Source of the DNA: JAWXTS01 sp044433305
Lineage (GTDB): Bacteria; Bacteroidota; Bacteroidia; Bacteroidales; Rikenellaceae
DNA length: 26,340 bases
NCBI GenBank assembly: GCA_044433305.1
Contig: JAWXTS010000018.1
Location: forward strand, 1 to 26,340
Direction: 5' to 3'
A model generated the notes under the pieces. The model did not search any database. It was not told the DNA's origin and saw only the letters and a program-made list of their open reading frames with translations. Positions 16,439-24,351 of the stretch are shown one piece after another (the stretch's first letter is position 1; each line of letters begins with the position of its first letter). The position numbers were made by a program, and so were the translations under genes.

Positions 16439-17464
16439 ATGAATAAGACATCTGTGTTGCTTGTCTATACTGGTGGTACCATCGGTATGAAAACGGATCC
16501 TGAGACTGGGTCACTAAAACCTTTCGACTTCAAGGATATATATAAGGAGTTCCCTTATCTGAAAATCTTGCCTGTGGATATAGACTTCATCAAGCTCGAT
16601 CCTATCGACAGCTCTGATGTTACCATCACTCTGTGGCAGAAGCTTGCTATTCTGATTCAAGATAACTACTATAAGTTTGATGGTTTTGTAATCTTGCACG
16701 GCACCGACACCATGGCTTATAGTGCTTCGGCTCTGAGCTTTATGTTGGAGAATCTGGCCAAGCCAGTGGTGTTTACGGGTAGTCAGTTGCCTATGGGTGT
16801 GCTGAGGACGGATGGTCGCGAGAACTTGATTACGGCAATAGAGATGGCTGCAGATTTAAGAAATGGCAGGGCCATTGTTCCTGAGGTGTGTATCTACTTT
16901 CAGAATAAGTTGTACCGTGGCAACCGTGGCAGAAAGCGTAGCGTAGAGCAGATGAACGCTTTCACTTCAGATAATTACCCTACGCTGGCCGAGGTAGGTG
17001 TCAACATAAAATATAATGATGCTAATATCTTGTCGGCCGATAGGTTCGAGCCTTTGCGCATAAGCACAGAGATGGATCGTTCGGTTGTTGTGGTTAAGAT
17101 TTTCCCTGGAATCACAGAGAATGTGTTCCGTGCAATGCTCAATGTCGAAGGGGTGAGAGCTGTTGTTCTAGAGACTTTCGGCTCGGGCAATGTTCCTACC
17201 TTTGGGTGGCTTATCACTGCCATAGAGGAGACTCTTGCTCGCGGAGTTGTTATCTTGAATGTCACTCAGTGCTCTAAGGGTGGGGTGTCGATGTCCCTTT
17301 ATAATGCAGGATTGAACCTTCTTAATGCTGGAGCTGTCAGTGGTCGCGATATGACTACCGAGGCTGCAGTGACCAAGCTTATGTATCTTATGGGCAAGGG
17401 CTATACCAACGAGGAGATAGTAAAGTTGCTTAATATATCGTTGCGCGGCGAGGTTACTGTTTAG
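16439..17464 (+). CDS. ansA: type I L-asparaginase
   Basis: Hydrolyses asparagine to aspartate and ammonia. The 341-residue protein has both catalytic threonine motifs: YTGGTIGM (T14 in the first) and HGTDTM (87-92). PVVFTGSQLPMGVLRTDGREN is also typical. There is no signal peptide, so it is the cytoplasmic type I (AnsA-like) enzyme rather than the periplasmic type II. The later block RGNRGRKRSVEQMNAF supplies the lysine expected in the active site. It is downstream of rlmN and may share its transcript. It is closed by a strong terminator shared with the convergent lyase gene. Confidence 0.92.
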   Translation: MNKTSVLLVYTGGTIGMKTDPETGSLKPFDFKDIYKEFPYLKILPVDIDFIKLDPIDSSDVTITLWQKLAILIQDNYYKFDGFVILHGTDTMAYSASALSFMLENLAKPVVFTGSQLPMGVLRTDGRENLITAIEMAADLRNGRAIVPEVCIYFQNKLYRGNRGRKRSVEQMNAFTSDNYPTLAEVGVNIKYNDANILSADRFEPLRISTEMDRSVVVVKIFPGITENVFRAMLNVEGVRAVVLETFGSGNVPTFGWLITAIEETLARGVVILNVTQCSKGGVSMSLYNAGLNLLNAGAVSGRDMTTEAAVTKLMYLMGKGYTNEEIVKLLNISLRGEVTV

Positions 17465-17482
17465 CGTAATGTGTCTATAATA

Positions 17483-17520
17483 AAAAATAAGCTCGACTGA
17501 ACCAGTCGAGCTTATTTTTA
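17483..17520. terminator. bidirectional intrinsic terminator between ansA and the lyase gene
   Basis: A long near-perfect inverted repeat with arms 17483-17499 and 17503-17519 (AAGCTCGACTG core), a tight loop AAC, and A-rich and T-rich flanks, so it works in both directions between the converging genes. Confidence 0.88.
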
Positions 17521-17537
17521 TTTATGTCTATAACAGA

Positions 17538-18815
17538 TTATTTAATCATCTTATAGTATAGGATGTCTGTTACACCTGCTGCACCTCTAGGAGCTGGCAA
17601 GCCAAACTCCATAGCTAAGTCGCTATATGCTTGGTTGTTAAGCTCTTTACCTACGTGATAAAGAACAACTGCTGCGCTAGATGTGCTGATTGGTTTGATC
17701 TGCATGTGAGGCCATTTGCTTGGCTCTTTCCAGTAAGGAATAACATAATCAATACCCCAAGACATGTTGCGTCCGTTAGCTCCAGTGTAGTCCCAAACTG
17801 GAACACCGATTTTCTTAGCCATGATGTTGGTGCGGTTTACAGCACTAAGTGAGAATGTAGTGTAGTGTAGCCCAAGTGTACGAGCAATCTCGTGAGGCAT
17901 AGTACTATCTTTTGCAATTTGTTTTGGTAGGCGAGGTAGTTGGTCAGCAACAATCATGTCTCTAAGGCGTGTGTAATCGCCAGTGTACATAGTTACCGCT
18001 TCGCGATAAGCCTCGTACCATAGACCGTGGTTGTTTTGAGACATAGCCTCAGCTTGACCGTGGCTACTGTTCTCTATCCAATAGCGGAAAGCTATTGCCC
18101 AGTCCTTAAGAGCTGCTTCGTCCTCGGCAGTCCAAGATTTTGAAGATGAGATGATTTGAGCTGCATTTAGACCTGAAGATACTGTACGAGCCTCCATAAC
18201 ACCTGTACCTCTGATACGTTCCATACCTGGAACATATTGTGCAAAAGTCAAGTTAGGGTTCATGCCTGTTACTGGATCTAGGAACCATTCGCGTAGGAAA
18301 TCAGCTGCTTTAGCTGCGTATTTTTCGTCACCTGTAAAGTAGTACATCATAGCTAGAGACTGAGTAGCGTCACCCATTGTGCCACCGATTGTACGCTCAA
18401 CAAAATCGTAAACTTCAGGGTTGCGAACACCGTCGTTACGAACATAAGGTATACCTGTGTCTGAATCTGGATCTGGCCACCAGTATGGAGATAATGATAT
18501 ATAGTCGCGAGGGTCGCGGCTAGGAGCTGTGCGTTTCTTACCTTCAACGATAGATACAGGCTTCATATTTAGATACTTAGCATCTGTGTTCTTTTTGAAT
18601 GAGTTGAACAGCGGCATGATAGCAGGATCCCCTGCCTCAATAGCTTTTTTGGCCTCACGCATAAGGTCGTCATCGAAGTACAATGAAATGATCTGAGAAG
18701 GATCAACGGTGACTTCAGTCTTAGTAGTGTTCTGGTTACTCTCAGCGGTTTTCTTCTGAGCGCAACTAGTAAACCCTATTAGAGCGATAGCAACAAATAG
18801 TAGAGTTTTTTTCAT
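17538..18815 (-). CDS. alginate-lyase-family polysaccharide lyase lipoprotein
   Basis: The 425-residue protein has a lipoprotein signal peptide with lipobox GFTSC (Cys18), followed by a flexible polar stretch, so it is anchored in the envelope. The body fits the alginate lyase (alpha/alpha toroid) family PF05426: SLSPYWWPDPDSDTGIPYVRNDG near the start, GDEKYAAKAADFLREWF, and the signature QNNHGLWYEA (the Asn-His pair used in catalysis in this fold), with a late Tyr/His-rich region. The family includes alginate, glucuronan and other uronate lyases, so the real substrate is open. There is no SusC/SusD pair or sulfatase next to it, so it is an orphan rather than part of a usual polysaccharide-utilization locus. 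The nearby sodium/sugar symporter may or may not be related. Confidence 0.8.
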   Translation of the reverse strand: MKKTLLFVAIALIGFTSCAQKKTAESNQNTTKTEVTVDPSQIISLYFDDDLMREAKKAIEAGDPAIMPLFNSFKKNTDAKYLNMKPVSIVEGKKRTAPSRDPRDYISLSPYWWPDPDSDTGIPYVRNDGVRNPEVYDFVERTIGGTMGDATQSLAMMYYFTGDEKYAAKAADFLREWFLDPVTGMNPNLTFAQYVPGMERIRGTGVMEARTVSSGLNAAQIISSSKSWTAEDEAALKDWAIAFRYWIENSSHGQAEAMSQNNHGLWYEAYREAVTMYTGDYTRLRDMIVADQLPRLPKQIAKDSTMPHEIARTLGLHYTTFSLSAVNRTNIMAKKIGVPVWDYTGANGRNMSWGIDYVIPYWKEPSKWPHMQIKPISTSSAAVVLYHVGKELNNQAYSDLAMEFGLPAPRGAAGVTDILYYKMIK

Positions 18816-18867
18816 TAGGTTATTTTATTTAGGTTATGTTATTGTTAGCTTCAATAAAAAGGTTGTC

Positions 18868-18900
18868 CAAATATAAGTATAAATTATCTGAATAGCCACA
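18868..18900 (-). promoter_or_regulatory. probable promoter of the lyase gene
   Basis: The minus strand carries TATATTTG (18868-18875), an exact -7 match. The -33 region offers only TGTG (18897-18900) at 21 bases, so that half is weak. The leader would be about 45 bases. Confidence 0.45.
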
Positions 18901-19037
18901 TTTGACCATTTATTTTTTAATATTTTTTTGTTTGGCGGTGGCTGCGTGTGGTATTTATAACGTATTTGGCCATATTTGTATAGTTTGTCGTGCCCGTAAA
19001 ATTGATGCTAGGGTGAGGGTGTTTGGTGTATTTTTTA

Positions 19038-19045
19038 TATTTTTG
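19038..19045 (+). promoter_or_regulatory. possible -7 element of the MATE gene
   Basis: TATTTTTG matches TAnnTTTG and ends 8 bases before the ATG, so transcription would start at or next to the start codon (leaderless or nearly so). No convincing -33 element is at the right distance. Confidence 0.35.
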
Positions 19046-19053
19046 CAGCCACT

Positions 19054-20403
19054 ATGTTGAAATCACTAATCGCGGGAGCTAAAACCTCTAACAAGGCAAT
19101 ATGGAATATTGCTTATTCAATAATGCTGGGCAATCTAGCTCAAACAATAATCGCCTTTACGGATACTGCATTCTTGGGTCAGTTGGGCGAGGTTGAGCTT
19201 GGGGCGGCAGCCATGTCGGGCATATACTACTTCTTCTTTACAACCCTTGCGTGGGGTTTCTCTATCGGTGTGCAGATTATTATAGCTCGCAGATTGGGCG
19301 AGGGGCAGATAGACAAGATTGTCTCGACACTGCTCCATGGCTTTGTCTTTATACTCTTCTTTGGTTCTGCTTTATTTGGAGTCATTCACTTTCTGAGCCC
19401 TACATTCTTGCGTGCGGTGCTCTCCTCAGATAATGTTTATAATGTGTCGATGGACTTCTTGTCTTATCGTGCGTATGGCATATTCTTCGCCTCGCTGAAC
19501 TTTATGTATCGCTCGTTTTATATAGGTCTGTCAAAAACAAGATCTATAAGTTACTCTACGGTGATTATGGCGTTGGTGAATATCTTTTTGGATTGGGCAT
19601 TGATATTCGGTACGCCGTTTAATTCGCCTATGGGTGTTCAGGGTGCGGCGTTGGCCTCTGTTGCGGCTGAGGTGTCGGCAACCATATTCTTTACCATATA
19701 TACTATGGTCACTCACCCCGTGCAAGGACACAGGGTGTTCCGTCGTTTCAAGTTCGAGATGGAGAATATACGAGGCGTGCTCAAGTTGTCACTACCAACC
19801 ATGATGCAGAAGATGGTATCTTATGGCCTGTGGCTCTATTTCTTCTTTATGGTCGAAAGCATGGGTGAGAGGGAGCTTGCCGTAACCATGGTGCTGCGTA
19901 ATATCTTTATGATGATATCTATTCCTGCCTTTGCCTTTGGTGCAGCGTCTAACACCATAACCAGCAGGCTTATAGGTGAGGGTCGAGAGGACGAGGTTGT
20001 GCCCACGGTGTATAAAGTTATAAGAATGAGTCTTATCATTACCGCTCCTTTGTTGCTGCTTATAATCTTTGCTCCAGCCTTCTGGGTGTCACTTATAACC
20101 AACAGCCAAGCCATAGTTGAGGCTGCAGTGCCTATCTGCTACCTGCTGTGCGTAACGGTTCTGACCTTCTGTGTGGGTATGGCTTTCTTCGAGGCTGTAT
20201 CGGGTACGGGATACACACAAAAGGCCTTCTATATAGAAATAGCGGCCTTAGTGTTGTATGCGTTGGTTATATGGTATACGGTGAGCGTGGCTCAAGCGCC
20301 GCTTATTTATGTGTGGTCTAGCGAAATCATTTATAGCGGGATGATGTGTGTGCTGACCATATTATTTATGAAGCACTATAATTGGCGCAAGCGTAATATG
20401 TAG
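19054..20403 (+). CDS. MATE family efflux transporter
   Basis: A 449-residue inner-membrane protein with about twelve hydrophobic helices and the MATE pattern at the start: IMLGNLAQTIIAFTDTAFLGQLGEVELGAAAMSG, then WGFSIGVQIIIARRLGEGQ. The second half repeats the pattern (PTMMQKMVSYGLWLYFFFMVESMGERELAVTMVLRNIFMM). MATE proteins export drugs or metabolites in exchange for sodium or protons. The substrate cannot be predicted, and NorM-like multidrug export is the default guess. It is a single gene, divergent from the lyase and ending 14 bases from the convergent symporter gene; I see no terminator hairpin in that narrow gap. Confidence 0.9.
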   Translation: MLKSLIAGAKTSNKAIWNIAYSIMLGNLAQTIIAFTDTAFLGQLGEVELGAAAMSGIYYFFFTTLAWGFSIGVQIIIARRLGEGQIDKIVSTLLHGFVFILFFGSALFGVIHFLSPTFLRAVLSSDNVYNVSMDFLSYRAYGIFFASLNFMYRSFYIGLSKTRSISYSTVIMALVNIFLDWALIFGTPFNSPMGVQGAALASVAAEVSATIFFTIYTMVTHPVQGHRVFRRFKFEMENIRGVLKLSLPTMMQKMVSYGLWLYFFFMVESMGERELAVTMVLRNIFMMISIPAFAFGAASNTITSRLIGEGREDEVVPTVYKVIRMSLIITAPLLLLIIFAPAFWVSLITNSQAIVEAAVPICYLLCVTVLTFCVGMAFFEAVSGTGYTQKAFYIEIAALVLYALVIWYTVSVAQAPLIYVWSSEIIYSGMMCVLTILFMKHYNWRKRNM

Positions 20404-20417
20404 CCCGCGGCATAGAC

Positions 20418-21995
20418 TTACCACCATATATAATATATGTAGATAAGTATAAGTATTATGACTGCCGAACCTACCTTAAAGGCAGGCGTGGTCTTGAATA
20501 TGCCCTTAGTATATTTGGTCTTTTGTTGCTCCACAGGTTTATTTTCTATGAGTGCAAATACCCAAATTATCGCGCAGCACAGCAAGAATACGTATCCCAT
20601 ACGGTCCATGAAAGGCATCTCGGGGAATGCTAGCTTGAACACAAGAGAGAAAATGAAAGTTCCTAGGGCCGCGGCCAAGGCACCGTTCGAGGTGGCTCTC
20701 TTGTAGAAGAATCCTGCAAGGAAGATTGCCAGCGCACCTGGAGAAACGAACCCTGTAAATTCCTGAATATAGAGAAAGGCCTGATCAAGGTTTGTAAGCA
20801 CGGGGGCCACGCAGCTGGCTATGAATAATGCTACAAAGCTAGATATGCGTCCCACGTTGACTTTCTTGGTCTCTGAGGCGTCCTTGTCAAAGTAGGCACA
20901 GTAGATGTCCATGGTGAAGATGGACGATATGGAGTTCATCATAGAGGCTAGCGAGCTGACGATGGCTGCCACGAGTGCCGCAAAGGCTAGTCCTCGTAGT
21001 CCACTTGGTATCAAAGCAAGCAGGGCAGGGTAGGCCTTGTCGGCTTTTTCGATAACCATGGTGCCATCCTGAACCATCACGAAGGCTATGATGCCCGGAA
21101 TAACTACTATCAAAGGAAGCAATATCTTCAATAGGCCTGCAAATACAAGTCCCATCTGAGCTTGATTGGTAGATTTTGCTGCTAGTGCGCGCTGGATGAT
21201 ATACTGGTTGCAACCCCAATAATATAGATTTGCAACCCACAGACCTCCTAGCAGCACGCCCAGCCCTGGAAGATCCTTGTAGTTGACATCAGATTTGTCT
21301 AGTATCATATCGAATTTCTCTGGAGCACGTGTGGCCAGCTCGTTTATGCCCGTGCTGACGCTGCCATCACCCAGCAGTTCAAAGGCTATGTAGGTGGTCA
21401 CAAGTCCACCGCCAATCAAGAACACTACCTGAATCACGTCTGTCCATGCCACGGCCTTCAGACCTCCATAAACCGAGTAGATAAGTGCGAAGAGTCCAAG
21501 CCCGACTATGCCCCAGATAAGCTCTACGCCCATCATGTTCTCAACGGCTAGCGCACCCATATATAATATAGAGGTAAGGTTGACAAAGATAAATACTATG
21601 AGCCAGAATATGGCCATGACATTTTTTACACGCCTATCGAACCTCATCTCCAAAAACTGTGGCATGGTGTATATTCCACGGTCTAGGTAGATAGGCAGGA
21701 AGAATGCAGCAACTATGATTAGCGTTACGGCAGCCATAAACTCATACGAGGCTATGCCCATTCCTATGGCGAACCCCGAGCCTGACATGCCTATAAACTG
21801 TTCGGCCGAAATGTTTGATGCTATGAGCGACGCGCCCACAGCCCACCATGGCAAAGATTTAGAAGCAAGGAAGTAGTCCTTGGCGTTTTTCTTCTCTCCT
21901 TTTTTTTCTCGCGACAGCCACAGGCCTAGTCCGATAACGATGCAGCAATATCCTATGAATGCTACCATGTCAAGAATGCCGAATTTCATAAACAA
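20418..21995 (-). CDS. sodium/sugar symporter, SSS family, vSGLT-like
   Basis: A 525-residue membrane protein with about 14 helices, strikingly similar to Vibrio parahaemolyticus vSGLT as I recall it (LPWWAVGASLIASNISAEQFIGMSG, LWVANLYYWGCNQYIIQR, VSSLASMMNS, IFTMDIY). All sugar-binding residues of vSGLT appear conserved: N61, Q66, E85, N256, K290 and Q411 (vSGLT N64, Q69, E88, N260, K294, Q428). The inner-gate tyrosines of the NLYYWG motif are also conserved. The Na2-site residues A59, I62, A344, S347 and S348 are present. A hexose such as galactose or glucose is therefore the likely cargo, taken up with sodium. The second methionine (21989) is a possible alternative start, as the chain reads MFMKFG. 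It is monocistronic. Confidence 0.9.
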   Translation of the reverse strand: MFMKFGILDMVAFIGYCCIVIGLGLWLSREKKGEKKNAKDYFLASKSLPWWAVGASLIASNISAEQFIGMSGSGFAIGMGIASYEFMAAVTLIIVAAFFLPIYLDRGIYTMPQFLEMRFDRRVKNVMAIFWLIVFIFVNLTSILYMGALAVENMMGVELIWGIVGLGLFALIYSVYGGLKAVAWTDVIQVVFLIGGGLVTTYIAFELLGDGSVSTGINELATRAPEKFDMILDKSDVNYKDLPGLGVLLGGLWVANLYYWGCNQYIIQRALAAKSTNQAQMGLVFAGLLKILLPLIVVIPGIIAFVMVQDGTMVIEKADKAYPALLALIPSGLRGLAFAALVAAIVSSLASMMNSISSIFTMDIYCAYFDKDASETKKVNVGRISSFVALFIASCVAPVLTNLDQAFLYIQEFTGFVSPGALAIFLAGFFYKRATSNGALAAALGTFIFSLVFKLAFPEMPFMDRMGYVFLLCCAIIWVFALIENKPVEQQKTKYTKGIFKTTPAFKVGSAVIILILIYIYYIWW

Positions 21996-22035
21996 AAAGT
22001 TTTAAGATGTAAGGGTCTATGTTTTAGTATTTTAA

Positions 22036-22043
22036 CAAAGTTA
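22036..22043 (-). promoter_or_regulatory. possible -7 element of the symporter gene
   Basis: Minus-strand TAACTTTG, an exact TAnnTTTG match, placing the transcript start near 22029 and giving a leader of about 34 bases. No TTTG at the proper distance was found, so only half the promoter is supported. Confidence 0.4.
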
Positions 22044-22198
22044 GAAAATATATTGTTCTAAAGTTCACATTAATGTGCAAAAATGATGCAATATTAATCA
22101 ATGTAATAAAATTGTTAATAAAATTTGGTGGTTTAAATAATTGTTACTATTTTTACAGTACCTACAAACCAAAACAACTAACCGAATCTTATAAATGT

Positions 22199-22238
22199 CT
22201 ATAACGCTGCTATTTTTTTAGTAGCGTTATAGGTTTTT
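22199..22238 (+). terminator. strong terminator-like hairpin with no known upstream gene
   Basis: Arms 22199-22212 (CTATAACGCTGCTA) and 22219-22232 (TAGTAGCGTTATAG) pair over 14 bases with one G-U, around a six-T loop, followed by GTTTTTAT. On the plus strand it is a good intrinsic terminator, but the only gene upstream is on the minus strand and points away. It may end a small RNA starting near 22162. Confidence 0.6.
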
Positions 22239-22254
22239 ATAGCTTGGCTTGGAA

Positions 22255-22285
22255 TTTGTTTTTCAAAATAAAGTATGTACCTTTG
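22255..22285 (+). promoter_or_regulatory. Bacteroidota-type promoter of greA
   Basis: TTTG (22255-22258), a 19-base spacer, then TACCTTTG (22278-22285): an ideal match. The start would be near 22291, giving a leader of nearly 90 bases before the greA ATG. Confidence 0.72.
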
Positions 22286-22305
22286 CACTGATAAATAAAA
22301 GTGAA

Positions 22306-22350
22306 AGAGAGTTCCATAACCGTAAAGGTGTTGGGATTCTTTATTTTTTA
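22306..22350 (+). promoter_or_regulatory. attenuator-like hairpin in the greA leader
   Basis: AGAGAGTTCC (22306-22315) can pair with GGGATTCTTT (22333-22342) over ten bases including three G-U pairs, with an inner AACC/GGTGTT stem, followed by the T-rich run TTATTTTTTA (22341-22350). Its position between promoter and start codon suggests premature termination of part of the greA transcripts. The stability is moderate. Confidence 0.4.
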
Positions 22351-22378
22351 GTACTAATATATAAAAGTCTTTTGTTAT

Positions 22379-22855
22379 ATGGCATCTAATATTATCTACC
22401 TAACTTCGGCAGGTATGACCAAGCTAAACGCTGAACTAGAACAGTTACGTTCGGTTGAGCGTCCTGCTATATCTGCAAGAATCGCTGAGGCTCGTGATAA
22501 AGGAGACCTCTCTGAGAACGCTGAGTATGATGCAGCCAAAGAAGCTCAGGGCATGCTTGAGATGAGAATATCAAGACTAGAGGCCACTCTAGCCAACGCT
22601 CGTGTGCTTGACGAAACACGTATAGATACTAGCACCGTACAAATCTTGAATAGAGTAACTCTAAATAACCTTACTACCAACAAACAACTAGAGTATGTAC
22701 TTGTGTCTGAGAGTGAGGCCGATCTTCGCGAGGGCAAGCTTTCGACTAGCACCCCTATTGCCAAGGCTCTACTAGGTCACAAGAAAGGTGATGTTGTTGA
22801 GGTGCAAGTTCCTTCTGGAATTATGAAATTCGAGATTCTCGATATTACTATCTAA
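22379..22855 (+). CDS. greA: transcription elongation factor GreA
   Basis: GreA binds the RNA polymerase secondary channel and stimulates cleavage of backtracked RNA. The 158-residue protein is full length. The N-terminal coiled coil carries the acidic tip in ARDKGDLSENAEYDAAKEAQ, with the D and E that position the catalytic metal. The C-terminal FKBP-like domain includes TPIAKALLGHKKGDVVEVQVPSG. GreB-specific basic patches are not evident, so GreA is the call. It is monocistronic, with its own promoter and long leader, and is closed by a strong bidirectional terminator. Confidence 0.96.
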   Translation: MASNIIYLTSAGMTKLNAELEQLRSVERPAISARIAEARDKGDLSENAEYDAAKEAQGMLEMRISRLEATLANARVLDETRIDTSTVQILNRVTLNNLTTNKQLEYVLVSESEADLREGKLSTSTPIAKALLGHKKGDVVEVQVPSGIMKFEILDITI

Positions 22856-22891
22856 AGGATAACTTTGGGATATAAACTAGACGCATATAGA

Positions 22892-22935
22892 TAAAAGAAT
22901 AGGCCATCTTAACTTAAGATGGCCTATTCTTTTAT
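22892..22935. terminator. bidirectional intrinsic terminator between greA and the FKBP lipoprotein gene
   Basis: A long perfect inverted repeat (arms 22892-22910 and 22916-22934; core AATAGGCCATCTT) around the loop AACTT, flanked by A and T runs, between two converging genes. Confidence 0.9.
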
Positions 22936-22948
22936 GCTTTGTCTTAGA

Positions 22949-24343
22949 CTAGTCGTCTGTTGATTCGATGTTTGTGATTCCCGTTACTCCGAACACAGTC
23001 GCTATATCTCCCTTGAATATCATGGTTGATTGGTAGCGTGCAGGGTAGTCTACAAGGTTGTAGTATTCTTGCAGGTACTCGTTTGAGGTAAGGTCAATGA
23101 CCAACATATTGTTTATATCTGTCTCCGAGGTGGTTGTTGCAATAAGCAGGCTTGTTCGTGAGGTGAAGTTGTCTTCGTACTCCTCAAGCTCTGCCGTAGT
23201 GGTGTCTAGTACGTCTCCGTTTACACATCCCACAACATAACCAAAAACATAGATATCCTCTTTAGGGTCTGCATCTGTATCACTTATCTTGTTCAGAATA
23301 TATTCTACCGTATAAGGGTTTTCCTCAAATCCCATGTAAGGCATAATCTGAACCTCAAAGATTAGAGGATCATAAGACTGTATGATGGTTGAGCCTGTGG
23401 CGTCGCCTGTTTCACCGTACGAATACTGAGAAGTGAACAGCATCTTGAACTTGTCGTTGTATTTCTTAGGTACATCGTCGTTTGTAAGCACGTCATAGAA
23501 GGCTTGGATAAGCTCTTCTTCTGATATGTCATACTCCATAGGGGTGTAATCGTTGTAGTAGTTGTATCTGTTGGCTGCTATGGCTTCCTCCTCGATGTTG
23601 GTGTCAAATACAAAGCCGTCAAGGAAAGTACCCTTATAATATAGGAATACTGTTGAGTCAGCAGTTATGGTATCCGAACCATATACAGAGCTTATCTCTT
23701 GAACATAGAAATATTCTTGTAGTGTGTCCGCTTCGGTCATACCCCAGTTCTCTAGAGCATACTCTGTAACAAATTCTTGCTCGCGTTCTATTGCATCCTC
23801 GGTTACTGTCATAAGCTCAACGTCCAAAATGATAGGAGCGTTAGAGTAGATGCTTGAAGTTCCTGCATAGCCAGTGTTGAATGTCGAAGATACATCAGTA
23901 TAAGCTAGTGATGGTGGAATGTACAGAACAGAGCGGTCACCCGTTTTCATGTTTAGTAGGGCGTCTAGTATTCCCACAGGCAATACATAGTCGCTCATGT
24001 AGGTGAACTGAGGGACAAAGTGAGTCGTGTACGCAAAGGTTCCGATTTTCTCTGTCATCTCCTCATAACGAGTTGCGTAAACAGCATCGTTGATTAGGTA
24101 GCCCGTGAAGTTGATTTCAACCCAGTTAGTAAGTTCAGGAGTGTCTCCAGACTCAGACTCGTAGATTACATCGACGTAGATTCCATCCTCATTCTTAACA
24201 AGGTCAGGGTGGTTTCTTTCCATCCAGTAGTCAAACGCAAGGTCTCTTACCGCGGTAAAGTCTTCTGTTTCTTGTTTCGCGCAAGAGCTGATTGCCATTG
24301 CGGTTACGGCCATTAGGGCAAATATTCCGATAAATCTTTTCAT
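22949..24343 (-). CDS. two-domain FKBP-like lipoprotein with C-terminal OB-like domain
   Basis: The 464-residue protein has a lipoprotein signal (MKRFIGIF core, lipobox ISSC, Cys21), so it sits in the envelope. Three parts can be seen. A degenerate FKBP-like domain spans about 70-180 (VEINFTGYLINDAVYAT, LPVGILDALLNMKTGDRSVLYIPPSLAY). A second FKBP-like domain spans about 220-340 (STVFLYYKGTFLDGFVFDTN, FTSQYSYGETG). The C-terminal segment, about 350-460 (YVFGYVVGCVNG, NNMLVIDLTS, TMIFKGDIATVFGVTGI), resembles the OB-like DUF6359 pattern of Bacteroidota proteins. Several aromatic residues of the prolyl isomerase pocket are missing in the first domain, so it may be a chaperone or binding protein rather than an active isomerase. 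It starts 8 bases after the stop of the smaller FKBP lipoprotein gene and is probably co-transcribed with it. Confidence 0.72.
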   Translation of the reverse strand: MKRFIGIFALMAVTAMAISSCAKQETEDFTAVRDLAFDYWMERNHPDLVKNEDGIYVDVIYESESGDTPELTNWVEINFTGYLINDAVYATRYEEMTEKIGTFAYTTHFVPQFTYMSDYVLPVGILDALLNMKTGDRSVLYIPPSLAYTDVSSTFNTGYAGTSSIYSNAPIILDVELMTVTEDAIEREQEFVTEYALENWGMTEADTLQEYFYVQEISSVYGSDTITADSTVFLYYKGTFLDGFVFDTNIEEEAIAANRYNYYNDYTPMEYDISEEELIQAFYDVLTNDDVPKKYNDKFKMLFTSQYSYGETGDATGSTIIQSYDPLIFEVQIMPYMGFEENPYTVEYILNKISDTDADPKEDIYVFGYVVGCVNGDVLDTTTAELEEYEDNFTSRTSLLIATTTSETDINNMLVIDLTSNEYLQEYYNLVDYPARYQSTMIFKGDIATVFGVTGITNIESTDD

Positions 24344-24351
24344 CTATTTGA

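Larger units (their letters stand above)
21996..22378. other. gene-free region upstream of greA with two hairpins and promoters
   Basis: This is the only stretch over 300 bases without a gene. In order it holds: the symporter -7 element (22036-22043); an AT-rich stretch; a possible plus-strand promoter (TTTG 22124-22127, 20 bases, TATTTTTA 22148-22155); a strong terminator-like hairpin (22199-22237); the greA promoter (22255-22285); and a leader with a second terminator-like hairpin (22306-22350). I see no credible small reading frame. Confidence 0.6.
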
